A DNA stretch of 64,000 bases from Hyphomicrobium sp. (GTDB lineage: Bacteria; Pseudomonadota; Alphaproteobacteria; Rhizobiales; Hyphomicrobiaceae). The notes beneath the pieces were generated by a model, which saw nothing but the letters and a program-made list of their open reading frames with translations, searched no databases and had not been told where the DNA came from. The stretch covers positions 62,001 through 126,000 of the forward strand of contig JADJVG010000033.1 of assembly GCA_016716675.1 (NCBI GenBank), written 5' to 3'. The position numbers and the translations under genes were made by a program. Below, piece after piece: positions 27,075 to 36,266 of this stretch (positions within the stretch are counted from its first letter, which is position 1; each line of letters starts with the position of its first letter).

Positions 27075-28318
27075 CGGTGCCCGGCATGTCCAAAGCGGCG
27101 GCTCTCACCACGCTTCACGCCGGTTTCATGCCCCTTATTGACTGTGCGCCTTTGGTGATTGCCAAGGAACTAGGCTTCGATGCGGCGCAGGGATTGTCGC
27201 TCGTGCTGCATAGGGAAGTGTCTTGGGCGAACATTCGCGACAAGGCCGAAGCAGGCGCGTTCGATTGCGCCATCATGCTGGCCCCGATGCCGCTGGCGTC
27301 CACCCTTGGGCTCGGTGGCCGAGCGCCCGTCGAGATGATCGTTGCAATGGCGACCAGCCTGAACGGCAACGCCATTACGGTGTCGATGGCACTCTATGAC
27401 GAAATGCTGCGGGCGGACCGGGCGAACACGGAAGCCGGCGGGATGGCCGCGGCGCGCAGTTTTGCGCGCGTCGTGCGGCAGCGGCGCGCGGATGGCGTCC
27501 CTCCGTTGACGCTCGGCATGGTGTATCCCTTCTCGTCGCACAACTACGATCTACGGTACTGGCTCGCGGCGGCCGCCATCGACCCCGTCAACGACGTGAA
27601 CCTGGTCGTTGTGCCGCCACCGTTGATCGCGGAGAGCTTGAAGGCCGGGCAAATCGACGGCTTCTGTGTCGGTGAGCCGTGGAACAGCGTCGCGGTCGCG
27701 GACGGCAGCGGCGTGATCATCGCGACCAAGCCGGAGCTTTGGCATGCGAGCCCTGAAAAGGTTCTGGCACTACGCGCCGATTTTTCTGACGCCCATCACG
27801 ACGTTGTACTGAAACTGATCCGTGCTGTTAGTGCGGCGTGCGTCTGGCTCGATGATCTCGGCAATCGGCGCGCGGCGGCCGAAATTCTGGCACGGCCCGA
27901 GTATGTCGGCCTGTCGCAACATATTCTACTGCGTTCACTCGTCGATCAGTTGGTGCGTGGCGCCGGTTTCACCGGCGAACACACGCGAGACGTGCTTGTC
28001 TTCAATAAGGGTAACGCCAACTTCCCGTGGGTCTCGCATGCCATCTGGATTCTGACACAGATGATCCGTTGGGGGCAGGTACGCGAGCCATTCGATATTG
28101 CTGGCGTTGCGCGCCGCGTCTACCGACCGGCGCTCTACCGATCCGCCGTTGCCGCGACGGGCCAAGACGTGCCCAAGGAGGACGAAAAGATCGAAGGCGG
28201 CGGCGCCTTCTTTGGTTGCGAAACGTTCGATCCGAAGGAACCGCTGGCGTACATCGATCGCCTTGCGACCAAGGACAAGAGCGTCGATCTGACGATGTTC
28301 GGTCAGCCGACGTTGTAA
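27071..28318 (+). CDS. nasS: Nitrate/nitrite sensor NasS (NrtA/CmpA-like, cytoplasmic)
   Basis: This 415-residue protein has the NrtA/CmpA periplasmic-binding fold but no signal peptide, as expected for NasS. The start reads ALTTLHAGFMPLIDCAPLVI. Family stretches include GLSLVLHREVSWANIRDKAE, DCAIMLAPMPLASTLGLGG, IDGFCVGEPWNSVAV and NFPWVSHAIWILTQMIRWGQ. In known systems NasS binds NasT and lets it go when nitrate or nitrite binds, so that NasT can antiterminate the nas mRNA. Its ATG overlaps the end of nasT (ATGA). No nitrate assimilation gene follows in the window, which is unusual. Confidence 0.9.
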   Translation: MTVPGMSKAAALTTLHAGFMPLIDCAPLVIAKELGFDAAQGLSLVLHREVSWANIRDKAEAGAFDCAIMLAPMPLASTLGLGGRAPVEMIVAMATSLNGNAITVSMALYDEMLRADRANTEAGGMAAARSFARVVRQRRADGVPPLTLGMVYPFSSHNYDLRYWLAAAAIDPVNDVNLVVVPPPLIAESLKAGQIDGFCVGEPWNSVAVADGSGVIIATKPELWHASPEKVLALRADFSDAHHDVVLKLIRAVSAACVWLDDLGNRRAAAEILARPEYVGLSQHILLRSLVDQLVRGAGFTGEHTRDVLVFNKGNANFPWVSHAIWILTQMIRWGQVREPFDIAGVARRVYRPALYRSAVAATGQDVPKEDEKIEGGGAFFGCETFDPKEPLAYIDRLATKDKSVDLTMFGQPTL

Positions 28319-28720
28319 CATCTGCTATGTCATATGGGACGCTTGCAATACGTCGAAGCTCTCCAGCGTTAAAGTCGCTCTCGCCTATATCGGACTGACG
28401 GGTTTCATTCTCGACCATCTCGTCACTTGCGGCGGTAGCATCGTTAGTGGCGTCATACCATGACCCGCACGGTTCTCGTGCCGCGGTTGGGTCGCCAAGC
28501 GTCGGAGCCCTTCGCGGAAACACCTCATCCTGATGCGGCTGCCTAAGGCGTTGCTGATCACGGCTGGGCGTCCGCTATCACAACCGCGCGAGAACGCTAA
28601 AGGCGGGGTTGTCCGCGGCCAACGGCATTGGCATCATCGGCAAACAAAGGGGCGGGATCAGGTCGCGGTGCTACACCGGCCAGCTGGCGCTTTTCGTTAA
28701 CGCAACTGTCGGTGACCAAC
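28319..28720. other. Intergenic gap after nasS
   Basis: About 400 bases without a gene. I see no terminator with a T run, no RNA gene and no convincing regulatory site. In many relatives nasS is followed by nitrate transport or reductase genes; none is visible here, not even as a fragment. The promoter of the DUF1800 gene at 28721 should lie in the right part. Confidence 0.4.
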
Positions 28721-30553
28721 ATGCGCGATCTTCTGTTGAAGGCTTCACTCCTCGTGGCTTTTTGCGTTCTGGCGGCCCCCGTGCGCGCGGCTGAGCCGCA
28801 GTGTTCCGGAGGGGCCGAGTGGACGAATGACCTTAGTCCCATTTCGCCTGCCGATTGGAATAGGGCGCGTGCGGCACACCTGATCGAGCGGGCTGGGTTT
28901 GGCGAAACGCCGGACGGTATCGATCGCCTTGTAGGTCGCGAACCGGCGGCGCTCGTTCGCGAGCTTGTAGCACCGGTCAACGTCGAAAACGGCAAGCTTA
29001 AAGCATTCGATGAGTCTGGCGTCTTCGATGCGGCGCTCGATCCGTTCCCGCCGAGCCGCCCGGCCGCGACCGATTTGGCCAAGGCCAATGGCGAAGCGAT
29101 GGGTGTGAAGGTGAAGCCAGACGGCAACCGGCGCATGCAAACCGTCGCCGACCGCTTCTTCTACTGGTTGCGCGCAAGTCTTCTCGAAACGCGCAGACTT
29201 GGCAACTGGTGGGCCGATCGCATGTTGACCACCAACCGGCCGCTCGAAGAAAAGATGGCGCTCTTCTGGCACGGGCACTTTGCAACCAGCGAGGATAAGG
29301 TCCGCGACTATCGCAAGATGTTGAAGCAGCTACAGCTGTTTCAAACGCAGGGCCTCGGGAACTTCCGCAGTCTCCTCATCGGCGTCGCGCAAGATCCGGC
29401 GATGCTGGCGTTTCTCGATGCCGGTGTGAATGTCAAAGGCGCGCCGAATGAAAATTTCGCCCGCGAGATCATGGAGCTTTTCACCATGGGACCGGGCAAC
29501 TACCAGGAAATCGACATTCGTGAGGGCGCGCGGGCCTTCACCGGCTGGAACTTCAAAGGCGTAGATTTCATCGTCAACGATGCGCAGCACGACGCGAGCG
29601 AGAAGACCTTTCTTGGCCAGCGCGGCGCCTTCGATGGCGTCCAGGTGATCGACATTATTTTGAAGCAGCCGGTGACGGCCGAGTTCGTCGCTGCGAAGAT
29701 CTACAAGTTCTTCGTGCGCGAGGAGGTTTCGCCAGACGTGCGCAGCCAGCTCGGCAATATTTTGCGCAACGCCAATTACGATGTCGCCCCGCTTCTTGAG
29801 ACGATTTTTCTGTCGCGCGATTTCTATGCGCCGGAGAGTTGCGGCAGCCATATCAAGAGCCCGGTCGAACTGGTCATCTCGACCTACAAAAAGTTAGGCC
29901 TCACTGAGGTGCCGGGTGTGCCGGACCTTTACCAGACCACCACGGCGCTTGGACAGACGCTATTCTGGCCGCCGACGGTCGCGGGCTGGGCGCATGGGCG
30001 CAGCTGGATCACGCCTGGGCTTCTGATCGAGCGCGGAAACTTCGTTCGCGATGTCGTGTTTCCTGACATTGCTTTCGTGCCGCCCGATCGCCATCCCGGC
30101 ACCAATTACCAGATCCTAGAAGTGCATGAGAAGCTCGCTCAGGGTGCAACGATCAGTGCGGCGACGGCGCCTGACAACAAGGAAATGGCGGCAACGTCCA
30201 ACCTCGACGCCGACCGCGACGAGGATTTTAACACGCGCTACGCCAGCTATCGCGGCTGGCAAATGGCGATCCAAAGGGTGAAACCGCTGCTGCGTTCGTT
30301 CGCACAAATCAACCTCACCCGCATGGTCATGGAAGATCCAGCACCCCCAAAGACGCCGGCTGAAGTCGTCGATAAGCTTGTTGCGCGCATGTTCCTTCTG
30401 CCGCCGTCGCCGGAGATGCGCCAGCATCTGTCGAAGTTCCTTGAACAGGATCTCGGCACGTCCGATGTGGCCGCGTCGCAGACCTACATGGAGCAAAGTT
30501 TGCGAACGTTGCTGCATCTTATTCTCAGTCAGCCCGAGTATCAGCTTGGTTGA
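28721..30553 (+). CDS. Secreted DUF1800 family protein
   Basis: This 610-residue protein has a Sec signal (LLLKASLLVAFCVLAAPVRA) and the DUF1800 fold. The stretches ARAAHLIERAGFGETPDGID, EKMALFWHGHFATSEDKV, PNENFAREIMELFTMG, REGARAFTGWNF and LFWPPTVAGWAHGRSWI are all typical. The function of this family is unknown; genes of this type nearly always stand before a DUF1501 gene, as here (24 bases apart). I chose the ATG at 28721, since the signal peptide begins there. No cofactor motif is visible. A role in the envelope is inferred from the signal. Confidence 0.85.
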   Translation: MRDLLLKASLLVAFCVLAAPVRAAEPQCSGGAEWTNDLSPISPADWNRARAAHLIERAGFGETPDGIDRLVGREPAALVRELVAPVNVENGKLKAFDESGVFDAALDPFPPSRPAATDLAKANGEAMGVKVKPDGNRRMQTVADRFFYWLRASLLETRRLGNWWADRMLTTNRPLEEKMALFWHGHFATSEDKVRDYRKMLKQLQLFQTQGLGNFRSLLIGVAQDPAMLAFLDAGVNVKGAPNENFAREIMELFTMGPGNYQEIDIREGARAFTGWNFKGVDFIVNDAQHDASEKTFLGQRGAFDGVQVIDIILKQPVTAEFVAAKIYKFFVREEVSPDVRSQLGNILRNANYDVAPLLETIFLSRDFYAPESCGSHIKSPVELVISTYKKLGLTEVPGVPDLYQTTTALGQTLFWPPTVAGWAHGRSWITPGLLIERGNFVRDVVFPDIAFVPPDRHPGTNYQILEVHEKLAQGATISAATAPDNKEMAATSNLDADRDEDFNTRYASYRGWQMAIQRVKPLLRSFAQINLTRMVMEDPAPPKTPAEVVDKLVARMFLLPPSPEMRQHLSKFLEQDLGTSDVAASQTYMEQSLRTLLHLILSQPEYQLG

Positions 30554-30577
30554 GCCGCTGCGGCGCAAGGAGTGACT

Positions 30578-31816
30578 ATGTCAGACGGATTCCCTCTCTT
30601 CACGCGGCGCCGCTTCTTGGAAGCCGGCGCGTCGGCTTTATTTCTCGGTGCAGCGGGCGAGGGCCTGAGATACGGGCTGACGCCAGCGTTAGCGCAGGCG
30701 GCCAGCGAAACGAAGAAGCGCAACGAGCGCATTCTCGTCGTCTTGGAACTCTCAGGCGCCAACGACGGATTGAATACGTTCGTGCCGTATGGCGACGAGG
30801 CCTACTATAAGCTGCGGCCGCGCATTGGTTTGCCGGAAAAGAAGCTCATCAAAATCGATGACATGCACGGTTTCAGCGGCGGCATGAAGGGTTTCGAACA
30901 GCTCTACAAAGACGGCAAGCTCGCGGTGATCCACGGGTGCGGCTACGCCCAGCCGAACTTCTCGCACTTCACGTCGATGGCCTACTGGCACACCGCCGCC
31001 CCCAATAGCGGCCAGTCTCTCGGGTGGATCGGCCGCCTCGCCGATACCATGCGGCCGGACGGCGCGCCGAATTTCATCGTCAATATCGATGAAACGCAGT
31101 CGTTGGCGGTGAACTCCAGCCATCACACGCCGGTGGTGTTCAACCAGCCGGATCGCTTCGTGCGCAAGGGCGACGCGCAGGAGCGGCCGATATTCGAACA
31201 CGTTGCCGAGGTGCCAGAAGCCGCAAGCAGCTCACAAAAGTATCTGGCCGAGGTCGCGCGCAGCGCCCGCGATGCTTCCCAGCAGGTGCGCGAAGCCTGG
31301 TCCGGTTACAAATCGCCGGTGGACTATGGAATCTTCCCGGTCAACCTCAACAAGATCGCGGCCTTGATCGCAGCCGAGATGCCCGCGCGGCTCTACTACA
31401 CGTCGTACCCGCATAATTCGTTCGATACGCACGTGCTCCAGGCCGAACCACATGGGCGCTATCTGACATACGTGGCAGACGCTGTCGCGGCCTTCATGCG
31501 GGACATGGAGCGCATCGGGCGGGCGGACGATGTAACGATGTTGATCTTCTCGGAGTTCGGACGCCGCGCGGCCGAAAACACGTCGCTCGGTACGGACCAC
31601 GGTACGGCCAATCTGATGTTCGTCGTTGGCAAGTCGGTCAAAGGCGGTCAATACGGTAAGCGCTCGAGCCTGACCGACCTGATGCCGGATGGCAATCTGC
31701 AATACACGATCGATTTCCGCCGCGTGTATGCAACGATGATCGAGGGGTGGTTGCAGCACAAGGATAGCGCCGCCATTCTGCGCGACACATTCGAGACGTT
31801 CCCCATTTTTACGTGA
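30578..31816 (+). CDS. DUF1501 family protein with Tat signal
   Basis: This 412-residue protein begins with a twin-arginine signal (FTRRRFLEAGASALFLGAA), so it is folded before export, perhaps with a metal. The body is the sulfatase/phosphatase-like DUF1501 fold: ILVVLELSGANDGLNTFVPY, LAVIHGCGYAQPNFSHF, and near the end DVTMLIFSEFGRRAAENTSLG followed by TDHGTANLMFVVG. The His and Asp residues in the last stretches are likely metal ligands, by family. ATG 30578 follows AAGGAG by five bases. It forms an operon with the DUF1800 gene; the substrate is unknown. Confidence 0.86.
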   Translation: MSDGFPLFTRRRFLEAGASALFLGAAGEGLRYGLTPALAQAASETKKRNERILVVLELSGANDGLNTFVPYGDEAYYKLRPRIGLPEKKLIKIDDMHGFSGGMKGFEQLYKDGKLAVIHGCGYAQPNFSHFTSMAYWHTAAPNSGQSLGWIGRLADTMRPDGAPNFIVNIDETQSLAVNSSHHTPVVFNQPDRFVRKGDAQERPIFEHVAEVPEAASSSQKYLAEVARSARDASQQVREAWSGYKSPVDYGIFPVNLNKIAALIAAEMPARLYYTSYPHNSFDTHVLQAEPHGRYLTYVADAVAAFMRDMERIGRADDVTMLIFSEFGRRAAENTSLGTDHGTANLMFVVGKSVKGGQYGKRSSLTDLMPDGNLQYTIDFRRVYATMIEGWLQHKDSAAILRDTFETFPIFT

Positions 31817-32014
31817 AGTATGGCGCTCTCGCCATGATTGCGGATATCCGCCATTGAACGTCGTCGCTGAGTGCGAGAGCATCAGAGATGATGCTGGGGG
31901 TGCGCGTTCTTGCACGATTGCCAATTGAGAATATGGTTATGCACGTGGTGCTGGCGATGCGCTGGCGCATCGATGAAAGAACCAATGCTTTTGAAGCCAC
32001 GCGTGAGGTGAACA
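31817..32014. other. Intergenic region with hairpins after the DUF1501 gene
   Basis: Just after the stop lie a perfect hairpin ATGGCG-CTCT-CGCCAT (31820-31835) and a 12-base perfect palindrome GCGGATATCCGC (31840-31851). No T run follows, so this would be a weak or Rho-assisted terminator. No FNR-type box was found before the membrane-protein gene at 32015. Confidence 0.4.
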
Positions 32015-32488
32015 ATGGACGATCTGGCAATAGCCCGGGCGGTGCACGTTCTTGCGATCGTGCATTGGATCGGCGGTGTCTTGATGGTTACGTTGGTGCT
32101 GCTGCCAGGGCTCTCGCGTGCCGTGAAGGCGGCTGAGCGGATGAGTTTGTTTGGCAACATTGAAGGGCGGTTTGGAAATCAGGCGCGTATTTCGACGGCT
32201 CTGGCCGGATTGAGCGGGCTTTACATGGTCTACGGAATGGACGTGTGGGACCGCTTTGCGGATCCATCGTATTGGTGGATGCATGCGATGGTTTTGGTGT
32301 GGGCGATCTTCACGTTCATGCTGTTCGTGGCGGAACCGTTTTTTCTGCACCGCTGGTTCGACGCGCGCGCCGCGCGCGACCCAGAAGGAACATTCCGGCG
32401 AGTGCAGCGGATGCATGTTGTGTTGTTGACGCTCAGCGCTATTACGGTCGCCGGCGCAGTGCTTGGGGCGCACGGCGCGTTTCTCTAA
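32015..32488 (+). CDS. Four-helix membrane protein with conserved-looking histidines, CopD-like
   Basis: This 157-residue protein has four predicted membrane helices, near 5-30, 58-75, 86-108 and 132-152. Histidines sit in or at the helices: His11 and His17 (HVLAIVHWIGG), His90 (WWMHAMV), His112 and His134 (RMHVVLLTL). That layout resembles CopD/HemJ-type membrane proteins that bind heme or metal, but identity is too weak to name it. It ends 54 bases before the convergent nirN stop and sits at the edge of the heme d1 gene cluster, so a heme-related job is possible. Start: ATG 32015, after GAGGTGAACA. Confidence 0.6.
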   Translation: MDDLAIARAVHVLAIVHWIGGVLMVTLVLLPGLSRAVKAAERMSLFGNIEGRFGNQARISTALAGLSGLYMVYGMDVWDRFADPSYWWMHAMVLVWAIFTFMLFVAEPFFLHRWFDARAARDPEGTFRRVQRMHVVLLTLSAITVAGAVLGAHGAFL

Positions 32489-32541
32489 TCGCGCAGCAAG
32501 AAGCCAGTAGTCAGCGCGGTCCAGCTGTCAGTGTTTCGCGA

Positions 32542-34095
32542 TCAGTGGCTCGTGCCTTCCGAAAAGGTGATCTTGTTGAACACATTGTACTTCCCCGACG
32601 GCTTGCGCATCGGGATGCGGCGCACCTCTTCCAGCGTTTTGGCATCGTAGATGATGATTGCGCCGTCGTCTTCCCACACCGATACAACCGCATGGCGGCC
32701 ATACCGGTCGAATTCGACGTGCGCGACGGTGGCGCCCGGCACGGGCCGCAACGTCTTGACGATCTGCAGAGACTGTTTGTCGATGACATGCATCGCGTTC
32801 TTGTTCGGACCGAAGAAGACGTCGGCCCAAACGTAGGGCGACGATTCGTGCGACCGCAGGAAGAAGCCTGGACCTTCCGTCGGGATCGTGGCGACAACGG
32901 ACCAATCATCGACGCTGATGATGCTGAGCTTGGCCTCCTTGAGGTGTGGAGTGGCCATGACGCGCTTTCCATCGCGCATCCAGCTGATGCCGGAGCCGAG
33001 ATGCGGCATACCGGGCAGTGGTAGTTCGGCGATTTCGCGCCCGACGATCAGATTGACGACGACGGCCTTGTTGCCGTCGCGCGCCGCGCCGATGAGGTTG
33101 CGATATTCGGGATCGAAGAAGAAATCGTCGAGGGGTTGCGAAATGGCGATGCGGCGGCGCGCAAACAGCCCTTGTGAGGAGGGGATCGCTTCCACCATGC
33201 CCTTCTCGTGGCTGTGCACGTAGCCTTCCAGCACGGGCTCCGCATTCGGATCGGTAGATATTTCCCAGATTTCGGCAACGTCTTTCAGGGCCAGCACGAA
33301 GCTGTTGCGTGTCGGCGCCTGATAAACGGCGGACACGCGCGACGTAACTCCGGTGCGATCAGCGACGTCAAATATGCGGGCAACGGACAGGTCTTCGGAG
33401 TTCAGAATTGTCAGCGTATGCGGCAGGTAGTTGGCGACCGCCAGCCACTTGCCGTCCTTAGACATCGCGATGTTGCGAGCATTGAGGCCGGCGCGCACGC
33501 GGCCAACTTCCTTCAGAGCCCAGATGTCGTACTTCTGCACCCAGCCATCGCGCGACATGATGAAGACGAAGTGGCCGTCGGGCGAAAACTTCGGGCCACC
33601 GTGCACGGCGAATGGCGTCGCGAACCGGTCGAGGCGGTCGAAGGTGTCGCCATCGAGGACCGAAACATGATGGTCGCCGGTTTCGACAACGAGGAAGATG
33701 TTGAGCGGATCGGCTTTGAACGTGGGGCTTGTTACAGCCTTATAGTCAGCGTTAAACGATCGGCTCGCGGTGATGTCGGCTTCGGTCCATGAGGGTATCG
33801 AGGCGAGCGGTTTGCCGAGGAAATCGGCAAGCGCGGTGATGTCGTCTTGAGACAGCTTATCGGCAAAGGCCGGCATCTGTGTTGATGCGCGACCTTCGGA
33901 GATGACTTTCGCGAGCACAGGGCCGCGCATCCGCGACAGCGTGTCGGGAATGAGCGCAGGACCAGTGCCGCCGAGTCGCTCGGCGCCATGGCAGGCGGCA
34001 CAATGCGCATCATAGAGTTGCTTGGCGTCCGATTGTGCGTGCACAATCGTCGAGCCAAGCACAAGCAAACTAAGTAAAGCGATGCGCAGGATCAT
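32542..34095 (-). CDS. nirN: Cytochrome c / d1-type protein NirN
   Basis: This 517-residue periplasmic protein has a signal peptide (LRIALLSLLVLGSTIVHA), a class I cytochrome c domain with heme site CAACH (Cys32-His36) and an eight-bladed propeller related to the heme d1 domain of NirS. NirN is known to take part in the last step of heme d1 synthesis, oxidising dihydro-d1 and passing d1 to NirS. It is the last gene of the nir operon and its start overlaps nirJ by 26 bases. The C-terminal part GKYNVFNKITFSEGTSH matches the end of NirS-type propellers. Confidence 0.9.
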   Translation of the reverse strand: MILRIALLSLLVLGSTIVHAQSDAKQLYDAHCAACHGAERLGGTGPALIPDTLSRMRGPVLAKVISEGRASTQMPAFADKLSQDDITALADFLGKPLASIPSWTEADITASRSFNADYKAVTSPTFKADPLNIFLVVETGDHHVSVLDGDTFDRLDRFATPFAVHGGPKFSPDGHFVFIMSRDGWVQKYDIWALKEVGRVRAGLNARNIAMSKDGKWLAVANYLPHTLTILNSEDLSVARIFDVADRTGVTSRVSAVYQAPTRNSFVLALKDVAEIWEISTDPNAEPVLEGYVHSHEKGMVEAIPSSQGLFARRRIAISQPLDDFFFDPEYRNLIGAARDGNKAVVVNLIVGREIAELPLPGMPHLGSGISWMRDGKRVMATPHLKEAKLSIISVDDWSVVATIPTEGPGFFLRSHESSPYVWADVFFGPNKNAMHVIDKQSLQIVKTLRPVPGATVAHVEFDRYGRHAVVSVWEDDGAIIIYDAKTLEEVRRIPMRKPSGKYNVFNKITFSEGTSH

Positions 34096-35293
34096 GTTTG
34101 ATGCCTCGGAAGGGTGTGAGGGAGGCGCGGCCCGCGTGGCTCATAGCTTCGTCCAAGCCGATCTCTTGATCGCTCAGATAGCAGGCGGGGTCGGCTTCCC
34201 ATGGATCGCCGGTCAGTTGCAGGGCGCGAATGCGCGTGTTGCCACCGCAAACCGATTTGTACGCACAGGCGCCGCACCGGCCCTTGAGCGGACGCGGTTG
34301 CATGCGAAGCCCGGCGAGCATCGGATCGGACAGGTCTTGCCAGATCGTGCTGAACGGACGCTTGCGCACGCTGTCGATCGAATAGTCGGACCAGTACGTA
34401 TCGGGGTGGACGACGCCTTGCGTATCGATATTGGCAACGCCGAGCCCCGATGAGTTGCCGCCCCACGCTTCGAGGTGGCGGCGCACATGTGCCACCTGTT
34501 CCGGCGAAAAATTGGCCGCGACCCATTGCAGAAAGAAGACGGCATCGGTGTCGTTGTTGCCGGTCACGATTTCAAGCTCGTGGCCTTCTGAGACGGCCTG
34601 CCACGCCCGTTCTATGAGCAACTCCATGGCCGAGCGGGTCACCGTCCAGTCGGTATCGTCGCCGCGATGCTTGTTGCCGCGCCCTGCGTAAACGAGATGC
34701 GACAGATAGAATTTTTCAACGCCTTCGCGTTCGGCAAGCGCCAGAAGATCCGGCAGTTGGGCGGCGTTGTCGTTGGTCATGGTGAAACGCAGACCGACCT
34801 TGATGTCGCGCTTCTGGCATTCGCGAACGCCGGCGAGGGCCGCATCGAATGCGCCGTTCTGACCGCGGAACCAGTCGTTGGTGGCGCCGATGCCATCGAG
34901 GCTGATGCCGACATAATCGAAGCCGATTCCGGCCAGTTCATCGGCAACTGCACCGGAGATCGGCGTGCCGTTGGTCGAAAGCGCCGTGTACAGGCCATGC
35001 GCTTTTGAGCGCCGTGCGATGTCGAGTGTATCGGCACGCGATAGCGGCTCGCCGCCCGACAGGATCAAAGCCGGAATATTGAACGCGGCGAGATCATCGA
35101 GCACCGCGTAGGCTTCCTGCGTCGTCAGCTCACCTGGGAAATGGTGATCGGCGGCGACGGCATAGCAATGCCGGCACTTGAGATTGCAACGGCGCGTCAG
35201 ATTCCAGATGACGACCGGCCGCACCGGCCCCTTGCGTTGGCGCACGGGGGTTGGGGCGACGAGCTGCTTCATGTAATGCGAAAGACGAAACAT
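34070..35293 (-). CDS. nirJ: Heme d1 biosynthesis radical SAM protein NirJ
   Basis: This 407-residue radical SAM enzyme acts in heme d1 synthesis, where NirJ removes propionate side chains from 12,18-didecarboxysiroheme. The [4Fe-4S] SAM motif is CNLKCRHC (Cys36, Cys40, Cys43), followed by the GGEP motif in LILSGGEPLSRAD. A SPASM-like C-terminal cysteine cluster is seen in GRCGACAYKSVCGGN and later in DPACYLSDQE. It starts 5 bases after the nirH stop. Cytoplasmic. Assignment is firm from motif and context. Confidence 0.93.
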   Translation of the reverse strand: MFRLSHYMKQLVAPTPVRQRKGPVRPVVIWNLTRRCNLKCRHCYAVAADHHFPGELTTQEAYAVLDDLAAFNIPALILSGGEPLSRADTLDIARRSKAHGLYTALSTNGTPISGAVADELAGIGFDYVGISLDGIGATNDWFRGQNGAFDAALAGVRECQKRDIKVGLRFTMTNDNAAQLPDLLALAEREGVEKFYLSHLVYAGRGNKHRGDDTDWTVTRSAMELLIERAWQAVSEGHELEIVTGNNDTDAVFFLQWVAANFSPEQVAHVRRHLEAWGGNSSGLGVANIDTQGVVHPDTYWSDYSIDSVRKRPFSTIWQDLSDPMLAGLRMQPRPLKGRCGACAYKSVCGGNTRIRALQLTGDPWEADPACYLSDQEIGLDEAMSHAGRASLTPFRGIKHDPAHRFT

Positions 35294-35298
35294 CTTTG

Positions 35299-35790
35299 CT
35301 ATCCTCCGCTGGCAGACAGGCGCAGACCTGTCTTTTTAAGAATGCGCTTCGAGTAGAGAATGTCCGAACCGCGGCAGTCGTCGCCGAGCAGGGCTGCAAT
35401 CTCGCGACGCTTGCTCTCGACTTCATCGCGGTTGGCGCCATGCACCATGGCGAACAGATTGTACGGCCAGAGCGGCAACGCGCGTGGCCGGCGGTAGCAA
35501 TGGGAAACGAACGCCAGCGCACCTATGCGCTGTCCGAGGTCCGAGATGCGGTCGTCGTTGACATCCCAGACGGTCATGCCATTGGCGGTCATGCCGAGCG
35601 CATAGTGATTGGGGGCCGCCGCGATGCGGCGGATGATGCCGCGCTCCATGAGGCGCCCGAGGCCGGCTATGACGCCAGCTTCCGTCAGACCCGTCTGCTC
35701 TGCGACGCGCGCGTATGGCTGCGGATCGAGCGGAAGCCCGGCCTGCGTTGCTTCAACGAGCTTGCGTTCATAGGGAAGCAGGATGGTCAT
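35299..35790 (-). CDS. nirH: Siroheme decarboxylase subunit NirH-like (AsnC fold)
   Basis: This 163-residue protein has the AsnC/Lrp-like fold of the NirD/L/G/H family, which together decarboxylate siroheme to 12,18-didecarboxysiroheme. It starts MTILLPYERKLVEATQAGLP, then LDPQPYARVAEQTGLTEAGV, and has the family stretches GIIRRIAAAPNHYALGM and VSHCYRRPRALPLWPYNLFA. The ATG overlaps the nirG stop (ATGA). I name it NirH by gene order; the paralogues are hard to tell apart. It is not a gene regulator despite the HTH-like N-terminus. Confidence 0.82.
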   Translation of the reverse strand: MTILLPYERKLVEATQAGLPLDPQPYARVAEQTGLTEAGVIAGLGRLMERGIIRRIAAAPNHYALGMTANGMTVWDVNDDRISDLGQRIGALAFVSHCYRRPRALPLWPYNLFAMVHGANRDEVESKRREIAALLGDDCRGSDILYSKRILKKTGLRLSASGG

Positions 35791-36266
35791 GCCGCCACCT
35801 TGAAGCCGATGAAAAATTCTTCGAGCTTGGGGAATTGCAGAACGTCGAGCCCGGTTTCGCTCTCGATGGTCTTGGCCGTCCGGTCGATGTCGGCCAGTGT
35901 TTCGGTGGCAAGTACGAACCACATGTTCAGAGCGTGGTCGCGCTCATAGTTATGTGCAACCTCGGGGTGGGCGTTCACAATGTCGGCCACGGCACCGAAG
36001 CGGTCGGCGGGCACGGCCATGGCGCACAAGCAGAAGGCGCCGCCCATCGCTTCGGCATCAAAGAACGGTCCAAAGCGCGTCAGGACGCCCGCTGCGCAGA
36101 GCCTCTCGATCCGTGCAATCAATTGATTTTCGTCGCAGCCCAATTCATTCGCGACGGCCTTGAATGGCCGCTCGACCAGCTGAATGCCATCCTGCAGCCG
36201 GTTGATGATTCTGCGATCCAAGTCATCGATCGTAATGGTGGGCTGCGTCCTCATGCGGGTCCTCAT
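35787..36266 (-). CDS. nirG: Siroheme decarboxylase subunit NirG-like (AsnC fold)
   Basis: This 159-residue paralogue belongs to the same siroheme decarboxylase family. Its HTH-like start is DDLDRRIINRLQDGIQLVE, followed by FKAVANELGCDENQLIARIE and then GVLTRFGPFFDAEAMGGAF. The metal/substrate segment reads EVAHNYERDHALNMWFVLA. Both ends overlap the neighbours by ATGA, so the block nirDL-nirG-nirH is tightly coupled. The start may be ATG 36266 or the ATG 12 bases further in. Confidence 0.82.
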   Translation of the reverse strand: MRTRMRTQPTITIDDLDRRIINRLQDGIQLVERPFKAVANELGCDENQLIARIERLCAAGVLTRFGPFFDAEAMGGAFCLCAMAVPADRFGAVADIVNAHPEVAHNYERDHALNMWFVLATETLADIDRTAKTIESETGLDVLQFPKLEEFFIGFKVAA

